NCBI GenBank assembly: GCA_963723965.1
Contig: CAVRSV010000001.1
Location: 186,001-250,000, forward strand
DNA from: JARRKC01 sp963723965
Lineage (GTDB): Bacteria > Acidobacteriota > UBA6911 > RPQK01 > JAPXNP01
Direction: 5' to 3'
DNA: 64,000 nucleotides
The notes under the pieces: model-generated
The model's database searches: none
What the model saw: only the letters and a program-made list of their open reading frames with translations
Told to the model about the DNA's origin: nothing
Part shown: in pieces, positions 1 to 7,926 of the stretch
Position numbering within the stretch: position 1 is the stretch's first letter
How the letters are laid out: each line of letters starts with the position of its first letter
Made by a program: the position numbers and the translations under genes

Positions 1-618
1 CAAATTGAATTGGCGGTGTTCGACAACTTCACCTACGGAGGTGGATTGCCGGTTGTCGCCGTCGTCAACAGGGGGCAATCCCCGTCCTTCCTGCCGGTTT
101 CCGACGGAATGACCGAAACCAAAGGGTGCCGCGTCTCTTTCCGCCACTCCTTGGGCGAGAACCTGAAGGCCGAAGTCTCCTTCATCAAAGCGGCGGCGCC
201 GGGTCTGGTTTCTTCGCCGGAAGAACTGTCCCAGCTTCAGGCCAGCGTCGGTCAGCGCTCCTACCACGCTCTCGCGACCCGGTGGGAGGCCTATATCCCG
301 CTGTCGAAGACTCATGTGACGACGCTGATCCAGTACGTTCCCGACGGCAACCCCCTGGCGACGCTGGACGCATACTCGGATATCTATGACACCGGGAACG
401 ATGGCGTCAACATCTTCGTCCGCCAGATCATTCCGTTGCCCCAGGACCTGCTCAAGTTCTTCGGTCTGGAGTTTCTGGCGCCCCAGCGGGTGGAAGCCCT
501 GTTTGACGTGAGGAACCTCTTCAACGATGATTCGGGATCCCTCGAGTTGGCTTCGGGCCCGGCCCACCTCGTGCAGAGCCCCCGCTCAATCCGGGGTGGT
601 GTTTCGTTCAAGTTCTAG
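1..618 (+). CDS. Outer-membrane beta-barrel protein, C-terminal part (5' truncated)
   Basis: The frame is open from the first base, so the start lies outside the window; 205 residues remain. The end shows alternating hydrophobic strands and finishes on phenylalanine (GGVSFKF), the terminal signature of outer-membrane barrels inserted by BamA. The stretch ALFDVRNLFNDDSG resembles the last strands of TonB-dependent receptors and of the large carboxypeptidase-regulatory-like barrels of Acidobacteria. Substrate cannot be told from this fragment. An ExbB/ExbD operon that could energise such receptors lies 4.6 kb downstream, but any link is inference. Confidence 0.6.
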   Translation, partial: QIELAVFDNFTYGGGLPVVAVVNRGQSPSFLPVSDGMTETKGCRVSFRHSLGENLKAEVSFIKAAAPGLVSSPEELSQLQASVGQRSYHALATRWEAYIPLSKTHVTTLIQYVPDGNPLATLDAYSDIYDTGNDGVNIFVRQIIPLPQDLLKFFGLEFLAPQRVEALFDVRNLFNDDSGSLELASGPAHLVQSPRSIRGGVSFKF

Positions 619-696
619 TTCGCATTTGACCCCTCCGCTCCGCCGCCTGTGTCCTCAGGTTTCGATTCGCGAAGGCGATGCACTTCAAGATGAATC

Positions 697-730
697 CAAA
701 TTTGTGAATTCATATCCATGTATTTGAATT
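697..730. repeat. AT-rich inverted repeat upstream of a sigma54-type promoter
   Basis: An AT-rich island in GC-rich DNA holds CAAATTTG (697-704) and an inverted repeat AATTCA (707-712) / TGAATT (725-730) with a 12-base spacer. It sits about 100 bp upstream of the -24/-12 promoter, where enhancer sites for NtrC-type activators usually lie. Binding is inference. Confidence 0.35.
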
Positions 731-827
731 GTCGGGCGGCGAGCAGAGGTGGAATTTCGTACCAGGCCCGACAGCGGCGCGCCGCGCACCGGCACTTCGG
801 AAACGCCTGCAGCGGAGCCTCGGCTAG

Positions 828-843
828 TGGCACTCAACGTGCT
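828..843 (+). promoter_or_regulatory. Candidate sigma54 (-24/-12) promoter for the kinase/NtrC operon
   Basis: TGGCAC, five bases, then GTGCT: GG at 829-830 and GC at 841-842 are exactly 10 bases apart, as in RpoN promoters; only the first T of TTGC is replaced. Transcription would begin near 854, ahead of the kinase start at 899. An 11-bp palindrome (TACCATTGGTA, 844-854) covers the predicted start point. The operon encodes a sigma54 activator, so autoregulation is plausible. Confidence 0.55.
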
Positions 844-898
844 TACCATTGGTAGGTCAAGGGTGACTATGCCTGACGTGTCTTGAGGACGAGCTTTG

Positions 899-3490
899 AT
901 GGTAAGGTCAGGACGAGCGAAAACACTGCTGATTCTCATCGCAGCTCCACTGCTCGTCTATCTTGCCCTGGTCAACATAGCAGACCGCATCCAGTGGAAG
1001 ATCCCCTCGGACGGAATCCGATGGGGTCAGCAGAAGGACGGCGTCGAAGTTCTGGACGCGGCCGCTGCCAACCTGACAGCCGTATCCCCAGGGGACATCC
1101 TCATCGATATCAACGGGATGCGGGTGCGCTCCCTGGATGACTACGCCGAGATCACCGAAGTGCTCACGCGCGATCAGAAGGGCCCGGTCGTGGCGGACTA
1201 TACGTTCCGGCACGCCGGTACTTCGGACGAGGTGACCGTCCCCGTCGAACTGGTCGCCTCCCCCCAGCTCGGAATCACGGACCTGCCACTCATCCTGGTC
1301 GGCTTCGTTTTCATCTCCGTCGGCGTCCTCACCTTGTTGCGCCACGCGCGGGCCGCCGGCGCCTACCATTTCGCGGTGGTCTGCCTGACCGCCTTCATCC
1401 TCCTGGTGTTCCGTTATTCCGGTCGGGCCGACGCATTCGATCTCTTCGTCTACTGGCTGTCGGGAGCGGCCTTCCTGCTGCTGCCCCCGTTGTTTCTGCA
1501 CTTCGCACTCTGTTTTCCCGAGCCGCTCGAGATCTTTCGCCGCCGACCGGGTCTCAAGGCGGTGCTGTACTTTCCCGCGCTGGTTCTCGGACTGGTCCAC
1601 GTCGTCTGGTTCTCGGGACGGTTGCAGGTGATCGGTTTGGCCCGGACGCCGCGGGTCGGGCATCTGCTCGACAAGGTCGAGCTGTTTCAGCTGGTGGTCT
1701 TCTTCCTGCTGGCCGCCCTGGTGTTCGTCCGGGCCCGCAGATCGGCCCTGTCGGTGGTCCAGCGCAAGCAGCTGCAGTGGATCGCGTCGGGCGCCCTGCT
1801 GGGGATCGTGCCCTTCGGCGTCCTCTACGCCCTGCCCTACCTTTTCGACCTTCCGGTGGCGCGCTGGATGGAGGCGTCGGTCCTGTCGCTGGCTTTGATT
1901 CCGCTCAGCTTCGGATACGCCATTGCGAAATTCCGGCTGGCCGATGTGGATCTGATTTTCAAGCGAGGAGCGGCTTACGTCACGGCCAGCTCGGCGCTGC
2001 TTGCCTTCTATGTGGCGGTGGCCCTGCTGATCGGGCGAACGGTTCAGAATCTCTCGCCGCAGTCGAGCTTTCTCCTTTTGGCTGTCTCCGCATTGCTGGT
2101 GGCGGCGCTTTTTGCCCCGCTTCGGGATCGAATCCAGGAATACCTGGACCGCTCTTTCTACAAGGATCGCTACGGCTATCGCAGGTCCTTCCAGGATTTT
2201 GCGCGGTCGTTGGGATCGGAGATCCAGCTGTCTCGTGTGACGGAAAAGATGACCGACCGGATCCAGCGCACCCTGGATGTGTCTCCCGTTGCCATCTTCC
2301 TCCGGGATGATGCGGATGCGGGCAGTTTCAGGCTGCAAACGGCCGTCGGCATGAGCGAATCGGATCGTCCGAGGAACGTACGGATCTCCGAACAGCTGTT
2401 GCTGGATCTGGCCGTCGAGCGACAGGGCGGGCACGGGGAGGGAAGTTCCGAAAAGCTCGGTTCGTTGTGCGAGTCTCTGGGACCGTGGGGAGTCTGCCAT
2501 GTGGAACCGCTGGTCGTGCGGGGAAAGATGATCGGCATTCTGGCCCTGGGGCACCGTCCGAACGGCGATTTCCTGACCAGCGAGGACCTCGAGATGGTGT
2601 CCGGCCTGGCCGGATACGCGGCCATCGCCCTCGATAACGCGGCGCTGTACCGCTCGCTGGAAGCGAAGGCTGCGGAACTGATGCAGCTGCGTATCTACAG
2701 CGACAACGTAATCGAGAGCATCAACCTCGGCGTGGCCGTCGTGACAGCGGAGGGCAAGATCACGGTCTGGAACAGCGCCATGTCGGCCGTCACCGGCATC
2801 TCGCAGGAACAGGCCCTGAACCGGGAAATCGGAGCGCTTCTGCCGGCGGATCTCAGCGACGTGCTGGCGCGGATCGTCGAGAGCCCCGACTGGCTGGTCC
2901 GTGAAGTTCGTCGGGCCTACAAAGTCCGGCTCCAACCGACCGAGGGATCTGCCAGACTCCTGAACATCACACTGGCTCCCTTCATTTCCCAGGAGAATTT
3001 CAACACCGGGACCCTTCTGGTCTTCGACGACATCACGGAGAAGATCCGCCTCGAGAGCCAGCTGCAGCAGGCGGAAAGACTGAGCTCGATCGGTCTGTTC
3101 GCGGCGGGGATTGCGCACGAAGTGAATACACCGCTGGCGGGCATCTCGAGCTACGCTCAAATGCTGCGGGACGAGCTGCCTGAAGGCGATCCGCATCGTC
3201 CGTTGCTGGAGAAGATCGAACAGCAGTCGTTCCGAGCGTCGGAGATCTTGAACAACCTCCTCAATTTTGCCCGGTTCTCGGATCGGGATTTCGAGGAGGT
3301 CAATCTGAACACCCTGATGCTCGATACACTGTCGCTGCTCGAGCACCAACTCAGGAAGAACGCCGTGAAAGTGGAGCTCGATTTCGAACCGACGCTTCCG
3401 CGGACACTCGGCAACGGCGGAAAGCTGCAGCAGGTCTTCATGAATCTGTTCTTGAATGCCCGGGACGCCATGCCAAGGGGGGACGGCTGA
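899..3490 (+). CDS. Membrane sensor histidine kinase (PDZ, multi-TM, GAF, PAS, HisKA), cut short by a frameshift
   Basis: ATG at 899 follows GAGGA at 885-889. In order the protein has an N-terminal membrane helix (about 5-27), a PDZ-like domain with SPGDILIDINGM (about 60-120), some eight or nine hydrophobic segments to about residue 410, a GAF domain (440-590), a PAS domain (600-715), and a HisKA domain whose phospho-accepting His is residue 741 in AGIAHEVNTPL. The N-box NLFLNARDAM of the ATPase domain is reached, then the frame stops at 3488-3490 in a run of six G (3477-3482). The rest of the ATPase domain follows in the -1 frame. It should phosphorylate the NtrC-type regulator encoded next. 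The break is either an indel/assembly error or a real mutation. Confidence 0.85.
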   Translation: MVRSGRAKTLLILIAAPLLVYLALVNIADRIQWKIPSDGIRWGQQKDGVEVLDAAAANLTAVSPGDILIDINGMRVRSLDDYAEITEVLTRDQKGPVVADYTFRHAGTSDEVTVPVELVASPQLGITDLPLILVGFVFISVGVLTLLRHARAAGAYHFAVVCLTAFILLVFRYSGRADAFDLFVYWLSGAAFLLLPPLFLHFALCFPEPLEIFRRRPGLKAVLYFPALVLGLVHVVWFSGRLQVIGLARTPRVGHLLDKVELFQLVVFFLLAALVFVRARRSALSVVQRKQLQWIASGALLGIVPFGVLYALPYLFDLPVARWMEASVLSLALIPLSFGYAIAKFRLADVDLIFKRGAAYVTASSALLAFYVAVALLIGRTVQNLSPQSSFLLLAVSALLVAALFAPLRDRIQEYLDRSFYKDRYGYRRSFQDFARSLGSEIQLSRVTEKMTDRIQRTLDVSPVAIFLRDDADAGSFRLQTAVGMSESDRPRNVRISEQLLLDLAVERQGGHGEGSSEKLGSLCESLGPWGVCHVEPLVVRGKMIGILALGHRPNGDFLTSEDLEMVSGLAGYAAIALDNAALYRSLEAKAAELMQLRIYSDNVIESINLGVAVVTAEGKITVWNSAMSAVTGISQEQALNREIGALLPADLSDVLARIVESPDWLVREVRRAYKVRLQPTEGSARLLNITLAPFISQENFNTGTLLVFDDITEKIRLESQLQQAERLSSIGLFAAGIAHEVNTPLAGISSYAQMLRDELPEGDPHRPLLEKIEQQSFRASEILNNLLNFARFSDRDFEEVNLNTLMLDTLSLLEHQLRKNAVKVELDFEPTLPRTLGNGGKLQQVFMNLFLNARDAMPRGDG

Positions 3491-3507
3491 AGCTGATCAG
3501 CCGTTGC

Positions 3508-3744
3508 GTGAACTCGGAGCTCCTGATTCAGATCCAAGACACCGGAGCGGGGATATCCCGGGCGGATATCCAGCGGATCTACGATCCTTTCTTCACGACT
3601 AAGGCGGTCGGGGAGGGCACCGGCCTGGGCCTCTCCGTCTCGTATGGTATTATCCAGGAGCACTCGGGAAGGATCGCGGTTGAAAGCGAACAGGGCAAGG
3701 GAACCGTATTCTCCCTCTACTTCCCACTGAAGCGGGTGCACTGA
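3508..3744 (+). CDS. C-terminal HATPase_c fragment of the same histidine kinase (-1 frame)
   Basis: This frame carries the missing half of the kinase ATP-binding domain: DTGAGIS (G1 box), FFTTKAVGEGTGLGLS (F and G2 boxes), and a normal kinase C-terminus. Matching coding sense extends back to about 3481, where adding one G to the six-G run at 3477-3482 would restore one continuous protein of about 948 residues. The GTG at 3508 is only the first possible start and has no convincing ribosome binding site, so independent translation is unlikely. Confidence 0.75.
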   Translation: MNSELLIQIQDTGAGISRADIQRIYDPFFTTKAVGEGTGLGLSVSYGIIQEHSGRIAVESEQGKGTVFSLYFPLKRVH

Positions 3745-3757
3745 GGCGTCCATTCTC

Positions 3758-5137
3758 GTGGTGAGTCCAACCATTCTCCTCATTGACGACGAGGAAATCA
3801 TTCGGGAAGTGATCTCAAAGCTTCTCCTGCGTGAGGGTTTCCGCGTCTACACGGCGCCGACCGGCGACGAGGGACTGAAGCTCCTGCGGGAAGAATCGGT
3901 GGATCTGGTCCTGCTCGATCTCATGCTGCCCGGCAAGAGCGGCCTCGAGGTGCTCGACGAGATCGTGGCCTACGATGCCGATATCGCCGTCGTGATGATC
4001 TCGGCCTATGCCTCCATCAAGAACGCGGTGGAGGCGACCAAAGCCGGCGCCGTGGACTTCGTCACCAAGCCGTTCAAGAACGAGGAGTTACTGCACATCA
4101 TCCGGAACGGCCTGCGCCAGCGCTCGCTGGTGATGGAAAACCGCCGCCTCAAGCAGACCCTCGAAAAACGCTACTCATTCCACAACATCATCGGCAAGAG
4201 CGAGCCGATGCAGCGGGTGTTCGACCTGGTCAACCACGTCGGGCCCAGCCGGAGCACCGTACTCATCGTTGGGGAGAGCGGGACGGGCAAGGAGTTGATC
4301 GCCAAAGCGCTCCACAGCAGCAGCCCCCGCAAGGACGAGTCTTTCGTGGCCCTCAACAGTGGCAGCATCCCCTCGGATCTGTTGGAGAGCGAGTTGTTCG
4401 GGCACGTCAAGGGAGCGTTCACGGGCGCCGTGGTCACCAAGAAGGGTCTCTTCGAGATCGCCGACGGCGGCACGGTCTTTCTCGATGAGATTGGGACTCT
4501 GCCCCAGCCGACCCAGGCGAAGCTTCTCCGTGTTCTCCAGGAGCGCGAGTTCCGCCGGGTGGGAGGTCTCGAGAACATCAAAGTGGACGTCCGAATCATC
4601 GCCGCCACCAACATCGACCTGCGGGAGGCCGTCGAGGCAGGGGCCTTTCGGGACGATCTCTATTACCGCCTGAATGTGATCACGGTTCACCTTCCTCCCC
4701 TGCGCGATCGGAAGGATGATATCCCGCTTCTGGTCGACCACTTCGTGAAGCGCTTCTGCGAAATCAACCAGAGACCCGTCTGTCGGGTGGATCCGAATGC
4801 TCTTCGCCTGCTCATGGAATACGAATGGCCCGGCAACGTACGGGAACTCGAGAATGCGATCGAGCGCACCGTCGTGCTGGCTCCCGAGGACGGCATCATC
4901 ACGGACCGCCTCCTGCCACGGGAGATTCTGGAGTCCTCGGCGGTAGGCCTCAATCGGATCCGATGGAGTGAGAATGGTGGTTCGCTGCGGGAGCAGGTGC
5001 TCGACTATGAACGAAACCTGATCCTGACCGCCCTCAGGCAGACGGACTGGAATCAGAAGCGCGCCGCCGAGCTGCTGAAGGTCAACCCGACGACCCTGAA
5101 CGAGAAATTGAAGCGCCTCGACATCACGATTCCCTGA
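3758..5137 (+). CDS. NtrC-family sigma54-dependent response regulator
   Basis: A 459-residue three-domain regulator. The receiver domain has the acidic pair DDEE near residue 10, phospho-acceptor Asp54 in LLDLMLPGKSG and the conserved TKPF lysine. The AAA+ domain has Walker A GESGTGKE, the sigma54-contact loop GAFTGA and the GGTVFLDEIG Walker B region. The C-terminus is a Fis-type helix-turn-helix (RAAELLKVNPTTLNEKLKRL). It follows the broken kinase by 13 bases and is its likely partner. Two GTG codons (3758, 3761) can serve as start. Target genes are unknown; the sigma54-type promoter at 828 is a candidate. Confidence 0.92.
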   Translation: MVSPTILLIDDEEIIREVISKLLLREGFRVYTAPTGDEGLKLLREESVDLVLLDLMLPGKSGLEVLDEIVAYDADIAVVMISAYASIKNAVEATKAGAVDFVTKPFKNEELLHIIRNGLRQRSLVMENRRLKQTLEKRYSFHNIIGKSEPMQRVFDLVNHVGPSRSTVLIVGESGTGKELIAKALHSSSPRKDESFVALNSGSIPSDLLESELFGHVKGAFTGAVVTKKGLFEIADGGTVFLDEIGTLPQPTQAKLLRVLQEREFRRVGGLENIKVDVRIIAATNIDLREAVEAGAFRDDLYYRLNVITVHLPPLRDRKDDIPLLVDHFVKRFCEINQRPVCRVDPNALRLLMEYEWPGNVRELENAIERTVVLAPEDGIITDRLLPREILESSAVGLNRIRWSENGGSLREQVLDYERNLILTALRQTDWNQKRAAELLKVNPTTLNEKLKRLDITIP

Positions 5138-5147
5138 GCCCGCGCAT

Positions 5148-5163
5148 TTTGCACTAGCGCAAA
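5148..5163. promoter_or_regulatory. 16-bp imperfect palindrome between the NtrC gene and exbB
   Basis: TTTGCACTAGCGCAAA reads the same on both strands at 14 of 16 positions. It lies 11 bases after the regulator stop and about 110 bases before the ExbB start. No T-run follows directly, so it looks more like an operator than a terminator. Confidence 0.35.
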
Positions 5164-5274
5164 GAATTCTGTTAATTTGATCTTTTGGGGCCGGTGCTTT
5201 CGTCTAATGAGCGAAGTGCTTCGGCTCCGCGAGGCGAATCCTCAACTGCCCGTCTCTTACTGGAGGGTACGAAC

Positions 5275-5928
5275 TTGTTTGTAGCGTTAGGACTTGGGCC
5301 GCTTTGGCAGTATTTCAGTCAGGGTGGCTTGATGATGTGGCCGTTGCTCGCCTGCTCGATTCTGGCCGTAATCTTCATCGTCGAGCGGATCATTGCCTAC
5401 TATCGGGTCAAGGGCGACACAGCCGAAATTGTTTCGCAAGTCCGGGAATCCCTGCTGGAACGCCAGTTACGGCGTGCCATAGAAGTCTGCGAGACCTTTG
5501 ACCATCCGGTTGCGATTACCCTGAAGTCGGGGTTGCTGCGGTTCGGAAAGGCCCACGAAGAGATCGACAAGGCGATGGAAAGCGTCGCCCTGCATGAGGT
5601 CTCCAAGCTGGAAAAGGGGCTGTGGATACTGGCGACGATTGCCAATGTCGCTCCGTTGTTCGGGTTTCTCGGGACGGTCACCGGAATGATCTCCTCCTTC
5701 GAGGCCCTCGCAGAGGTTGGCCTCGGGAATCCCGAGGCGGTCGCAGGCGGCATTTCCGAGGCTCTGATCACCACGGCGACGGGTTTGATGATTGCCCTTC
5801 CCGTCCAGGCGGCCTACAACTACTTCAGCAACCGTGTCTCTCAATTCGCTCTCGACATGGAGATCAGCTCCTCGGTGCTCCTCGAGACCTTCAACGAGAT
5901 CGAAGTCGATACGACGGAAGCAGCATGA
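5275..5928 (+). CDS. exbB: MotA/TolQ/ExbB proton channel family protein
   Basis: Start chosen at TTG 5275 because GGAGG lies at 5262-5266 and the first membrane helix then begins about 18 residues in; the open frame extends further upstream without such a signal. The 217-residue protein has three membrane helices (about 19-39, 120-145, 160-185) with the ExbB/TolQ pattern GFLGTVTGMISSFEAL and a final TTATGLMIALPVQAAYN. It forms the inner-membrane proton channel that powers TonB- or Tol-type energy transfer. It overlaps the next gene by ATGA. TolQ cannot be excluded, but two ExbD-like partners and no tolA/tolB nearby favour ExbB. Confidence 0.88.
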   Translation: MFVALGLGPLWQYFSQGGLMMWPLLACSILAVIFIVERIIAYYRVKGDTAEIVSQVRESLLERQLRRAIEVCETFDHPVAITLKSGLLRFGKAHEEIDKAMESVALHEVSKLEKGLWILATIANVAPLFGFLGTVTGMISSFEALAEVGLGNPEAVAGGISEALITTATGLMIALPVQAAYNYFSNRVSQFALDMEISSSVLLETFNEIEVDTTEAA

Positions 5929-6365
5929 AGCTCCGTGATCAAGTTCGGACGATCAAGCCGACGGTGCCCACCGCATCGATGGCCGACATCGCCTTCCTTC
6001 TGATTATCTTCTTTATGCTGACGACCTCCTTCTCGCCGGAACGCACGAGCGTCAAACTGCCCGAGTCGGTGGTCCGGACCGAGGTGACGAAGGATGCCGC
6101 GATCGTGGCGATTACCGGCAACGGGACCATCATGTTCACGACCGGCGAGGAGGAAGCCGTCGCGCTGGCCAACCCGGAGGAACTGGGCGCCCGGACGAAA
6201 GCGCTGGTCCTCCAGGTTCCCGACAAGGAGTTCGTCATCAAGGCGGACCGGGAAGCTCGCTACCAGTGGATCGATCAGGTTCTCGACGCCCTGCGCAAGA
6301 ACGGCGCGCGCCGGATCGGGTTGCTCACGCGCCCCGAATCAGCACTGAAGCAGGGGGGAGGCTAA
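5925..6365 (+). CDS. exbD: ExbD/TolR family biopolymer transport protein (first copy)
   Basis: ATG at 5925 overlaps the exbB stop. The 146-residue protein has a short cytoplasmic N-terminus, one membrane helix with the key aspartate in SMADIAFLLIIFFMLTTSF, and a periplasmic domain ending in the usual VLDALRKNGARRIGLLT region. ExbD/TolR couples proton flow through ExbB to movement of TonB/TolA. It is followed by a second, distinct ExbD, an arrangement suggesting a hetero-dimeric stator. Confidence 0.88.
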   Translation: MKLRDQVRTIKPTVPTASMADIAFLLIIFFMLTTSFSPERTSVKLPESVVRTEVTKDAAIVAITGNGTIMFTTGEEEAVALANPEELGARTKALVLQVPDKEFVIKADREARYQWIDQVLDALRKNGARRIGLLTRPESALKQGGG

Positions 6366-6368
6366 CCC

Positions 6369-6812
6369 ATGGAGTTACGCAATCGGAGTCGATTCCGCCG
6401 GACGGCTGAGGTCCCGACCTCGTCGATGGCGGATATCGCCTTCCTTCTGATCGTGTTCTTCATGCTGACAGCCGTCTTTGCGTCCACTCAGGGCCTGCGG
6501 TTCCAGTTTCCCAGCGACAACCCGAATGACCTGAACGTGCAACCTGAAGAAGCGATTCACATCAAGATCATGGGAGAAGGTCAGTACCAGGTGGACAAGG
6601 TGCCGATGACCCTGGCGGAACTGGGAGGCTACATTCAGTCCAAGATGCAGCAGAATTCGGCCAAACCGGTGATCATCCAGACGCTTCCAGACGTCCCGTA
6701 TCACTCGATGGTGGATGTGTTCGATCTCCTCAAGCAGTTGAATGTGAGGAACATCTCCATCCCCACGGAATCGGAGATCGCGCGCTGGAAAGCGCTGGGG
6801 TACTTCGAGTAG
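6369..6812 (+). CDS. ExbD/TolR family biopolymer transport protein (second copy)
   Basis: ATG at 6369 with GGGGAGG just upstream; three bases separate it from the first exbD. 147 residues. The membrane helix SMADIAFLLIVFFMLTAVF is almost the same as in the upstream copy, including the proton-carrying Asp, but the periplasmic domains differ: this one has DVPYHSMVDVFDLLKQLNVRNISI, the classical ExbD C-terminal pattern. Tandem divergent ExbD pairs occur in several phyla. Which receptors use it is unknown. Confidence 0.88.
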   Translation: MELRNRSRFRRTAEVPTSSMADIAFLLIVFFMLTAVFASTQGLRFQFPSDNPNDLNVQPEEAIHIKIMGEGQYQVDKVPMTLAELGGYIQSKMQQNSAKPVIIQTLPDVPYHSMVDVFDLLKQLNVRNISIPTESEIARWKALGYFE

Positions 6813-6820
6813 CGGGAACG

Positions 6821-7792
6821 ATGAACAAGACCATTTCGACCACTCTTCTGGCCCTGTGGTTGTGTCCCGTCCTGGGTTGGGCTCAGGGCGACTTCCAGAA
6901 GGGGATCTCCTACTACAAGCAGGGCCAGTACGCCAAGGCCGCGCAGGAGTTCGAGCAGCTCGTCAAAGCGGACCCGAAGTATGAGTCGGGCTATCGAGTG
7001 CTGGGGGATTCCTACCTGAAGCTGCGCCAGTACGACAAGGCGGCGAAGGCCTTCCATGAGGCAGCCCAGCTCGATTCGAGCAATTTCTCTTCCTTTCTCG
7101 GCGCGGCCGTTGCGGAATTCAATCAGGGCCGCTACCAGGATGCCATCGACACGCTGCAGGCCGGAAAGGCTTCCGCCAAGACGCCCAAGGAGCGCTATCA
7201 GCTGTTCCAGCTGAGGGGTTCGAGTCACTACAACCTGCGGCAATACCAGCCGGCGGTCAGCGACCTCGAGCAGGCGGTCTCCATCCAGCGCGGCGTCTAC
7301 GACGACGTATTCCAGTTGGGGCTGTCCTATCTGCAGCTGGGGAATTATGCGAAGGCCCGGCAGTACTTGGAGCAGGCTGTGGCGCTCGGAGACACTTCCG
7401 GAGAAGCCGGTCAATATCTCGATCGGGTCGACTATCAGGCGGCGCTGGGGGCCATTCGGTCGGAGAAGTACTCCGAGGCCGAGAAGGCCCTGCAGAAGTT
7501 TGTCGACGCCCATCCCGATGACGGCGAGGCTTGGTACAACCTGGGGCTGGCGCAGCTGTTCAGTAAGCAGCTCGAGAAAGCGTCGAAGAGTTTTCAGCGC
7601 AGTACCCAGTTGATCGCCACGAACTGGGATGCCTTCAACCGACTTGGCTACATCTATGAAGTCCAAAAGCACTACGACGATGCTCTGAAAAGCTACCGAA
7701 AGGCCTTCGAGCTCAAATCCGATCCGGCCATCCAGGAGAGCATCAAGCGGGTGCAGGAGAGGGCTCGGCGTGCGCACGAGGCGGCGGGATAG
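6821..7792 (+). CDS. Exported tetratricopeptide-repeat protein
   Basis: The 323-residue protein begins with a signal peptide (about 1-21, ending WAQG) and then consists of about seven TPR units from residue 24 to the end, with the W/Y-L-G-Y-A-F-P pattern in each, for example YYKQGQYAKAAQEFEQLVKADP. It follows the second exbD by 8 bases, so it is the last gene of the ExbB operon. TPR proteins in such operons are thought to act as periplasmic scaffolds; no specific function can be assigned. The last 20 residues are charged and helical. Confidence 0.85.
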   Translation: MNKTISTTLLALWLCPVLGWAQGDFQKGISYYKQGQYAKAAQEFEQLVKADPKYESGYRVLGDSYLKLRQYDKAAKAFHEAAQLDSSNFSSFLGAAVAEFNQGRYQDAIDTLQAGKASAKTPKERYQLFQLRGSSHYNLRQYQPAVSDLEQAVSIQRGVYDDVFQLGLSYLQLGNYAKARQYLEQAVALGDTSGEAGQYLDRVDYQAALGAIRSEKYSEAEKALQKFVDAHPDDGEAWYNLGLAQLFSKQLEKASKSFQRSTQLIATNWDAFNRLGYIYEVQKHYDDALKSYRKAFELKSDPAIQESIKRVQERARRAHEAAG

Positions 7793-7926
7793 CGGAGCGG
7801 CCCGGGCCGTGTGTTGCCCCCCCAGAGCCGTTCTCATAAGTAACAACTTTTCAGCAGCTTAGTCTATCAAGCGGAGGCTTCGCCCTCGGTTGACAGCCCC
7901 CGGCTCCTCTGGCAACATGGCGATCC

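Noticed and set aside
908..3349. 813-codon open frame on the minus strand
   Set aside because: It is the antisense shadow of the sensor kinase; its translation is low-complexity (Gln/Arg/Asp-rich) and shows no domain.
5170..5210. Second sigma54 promoter before exbB
   Set aside because: GG and GC doublets are present (TTTTGGGGCCGGTGCTTT) but not at 10-base spacing.
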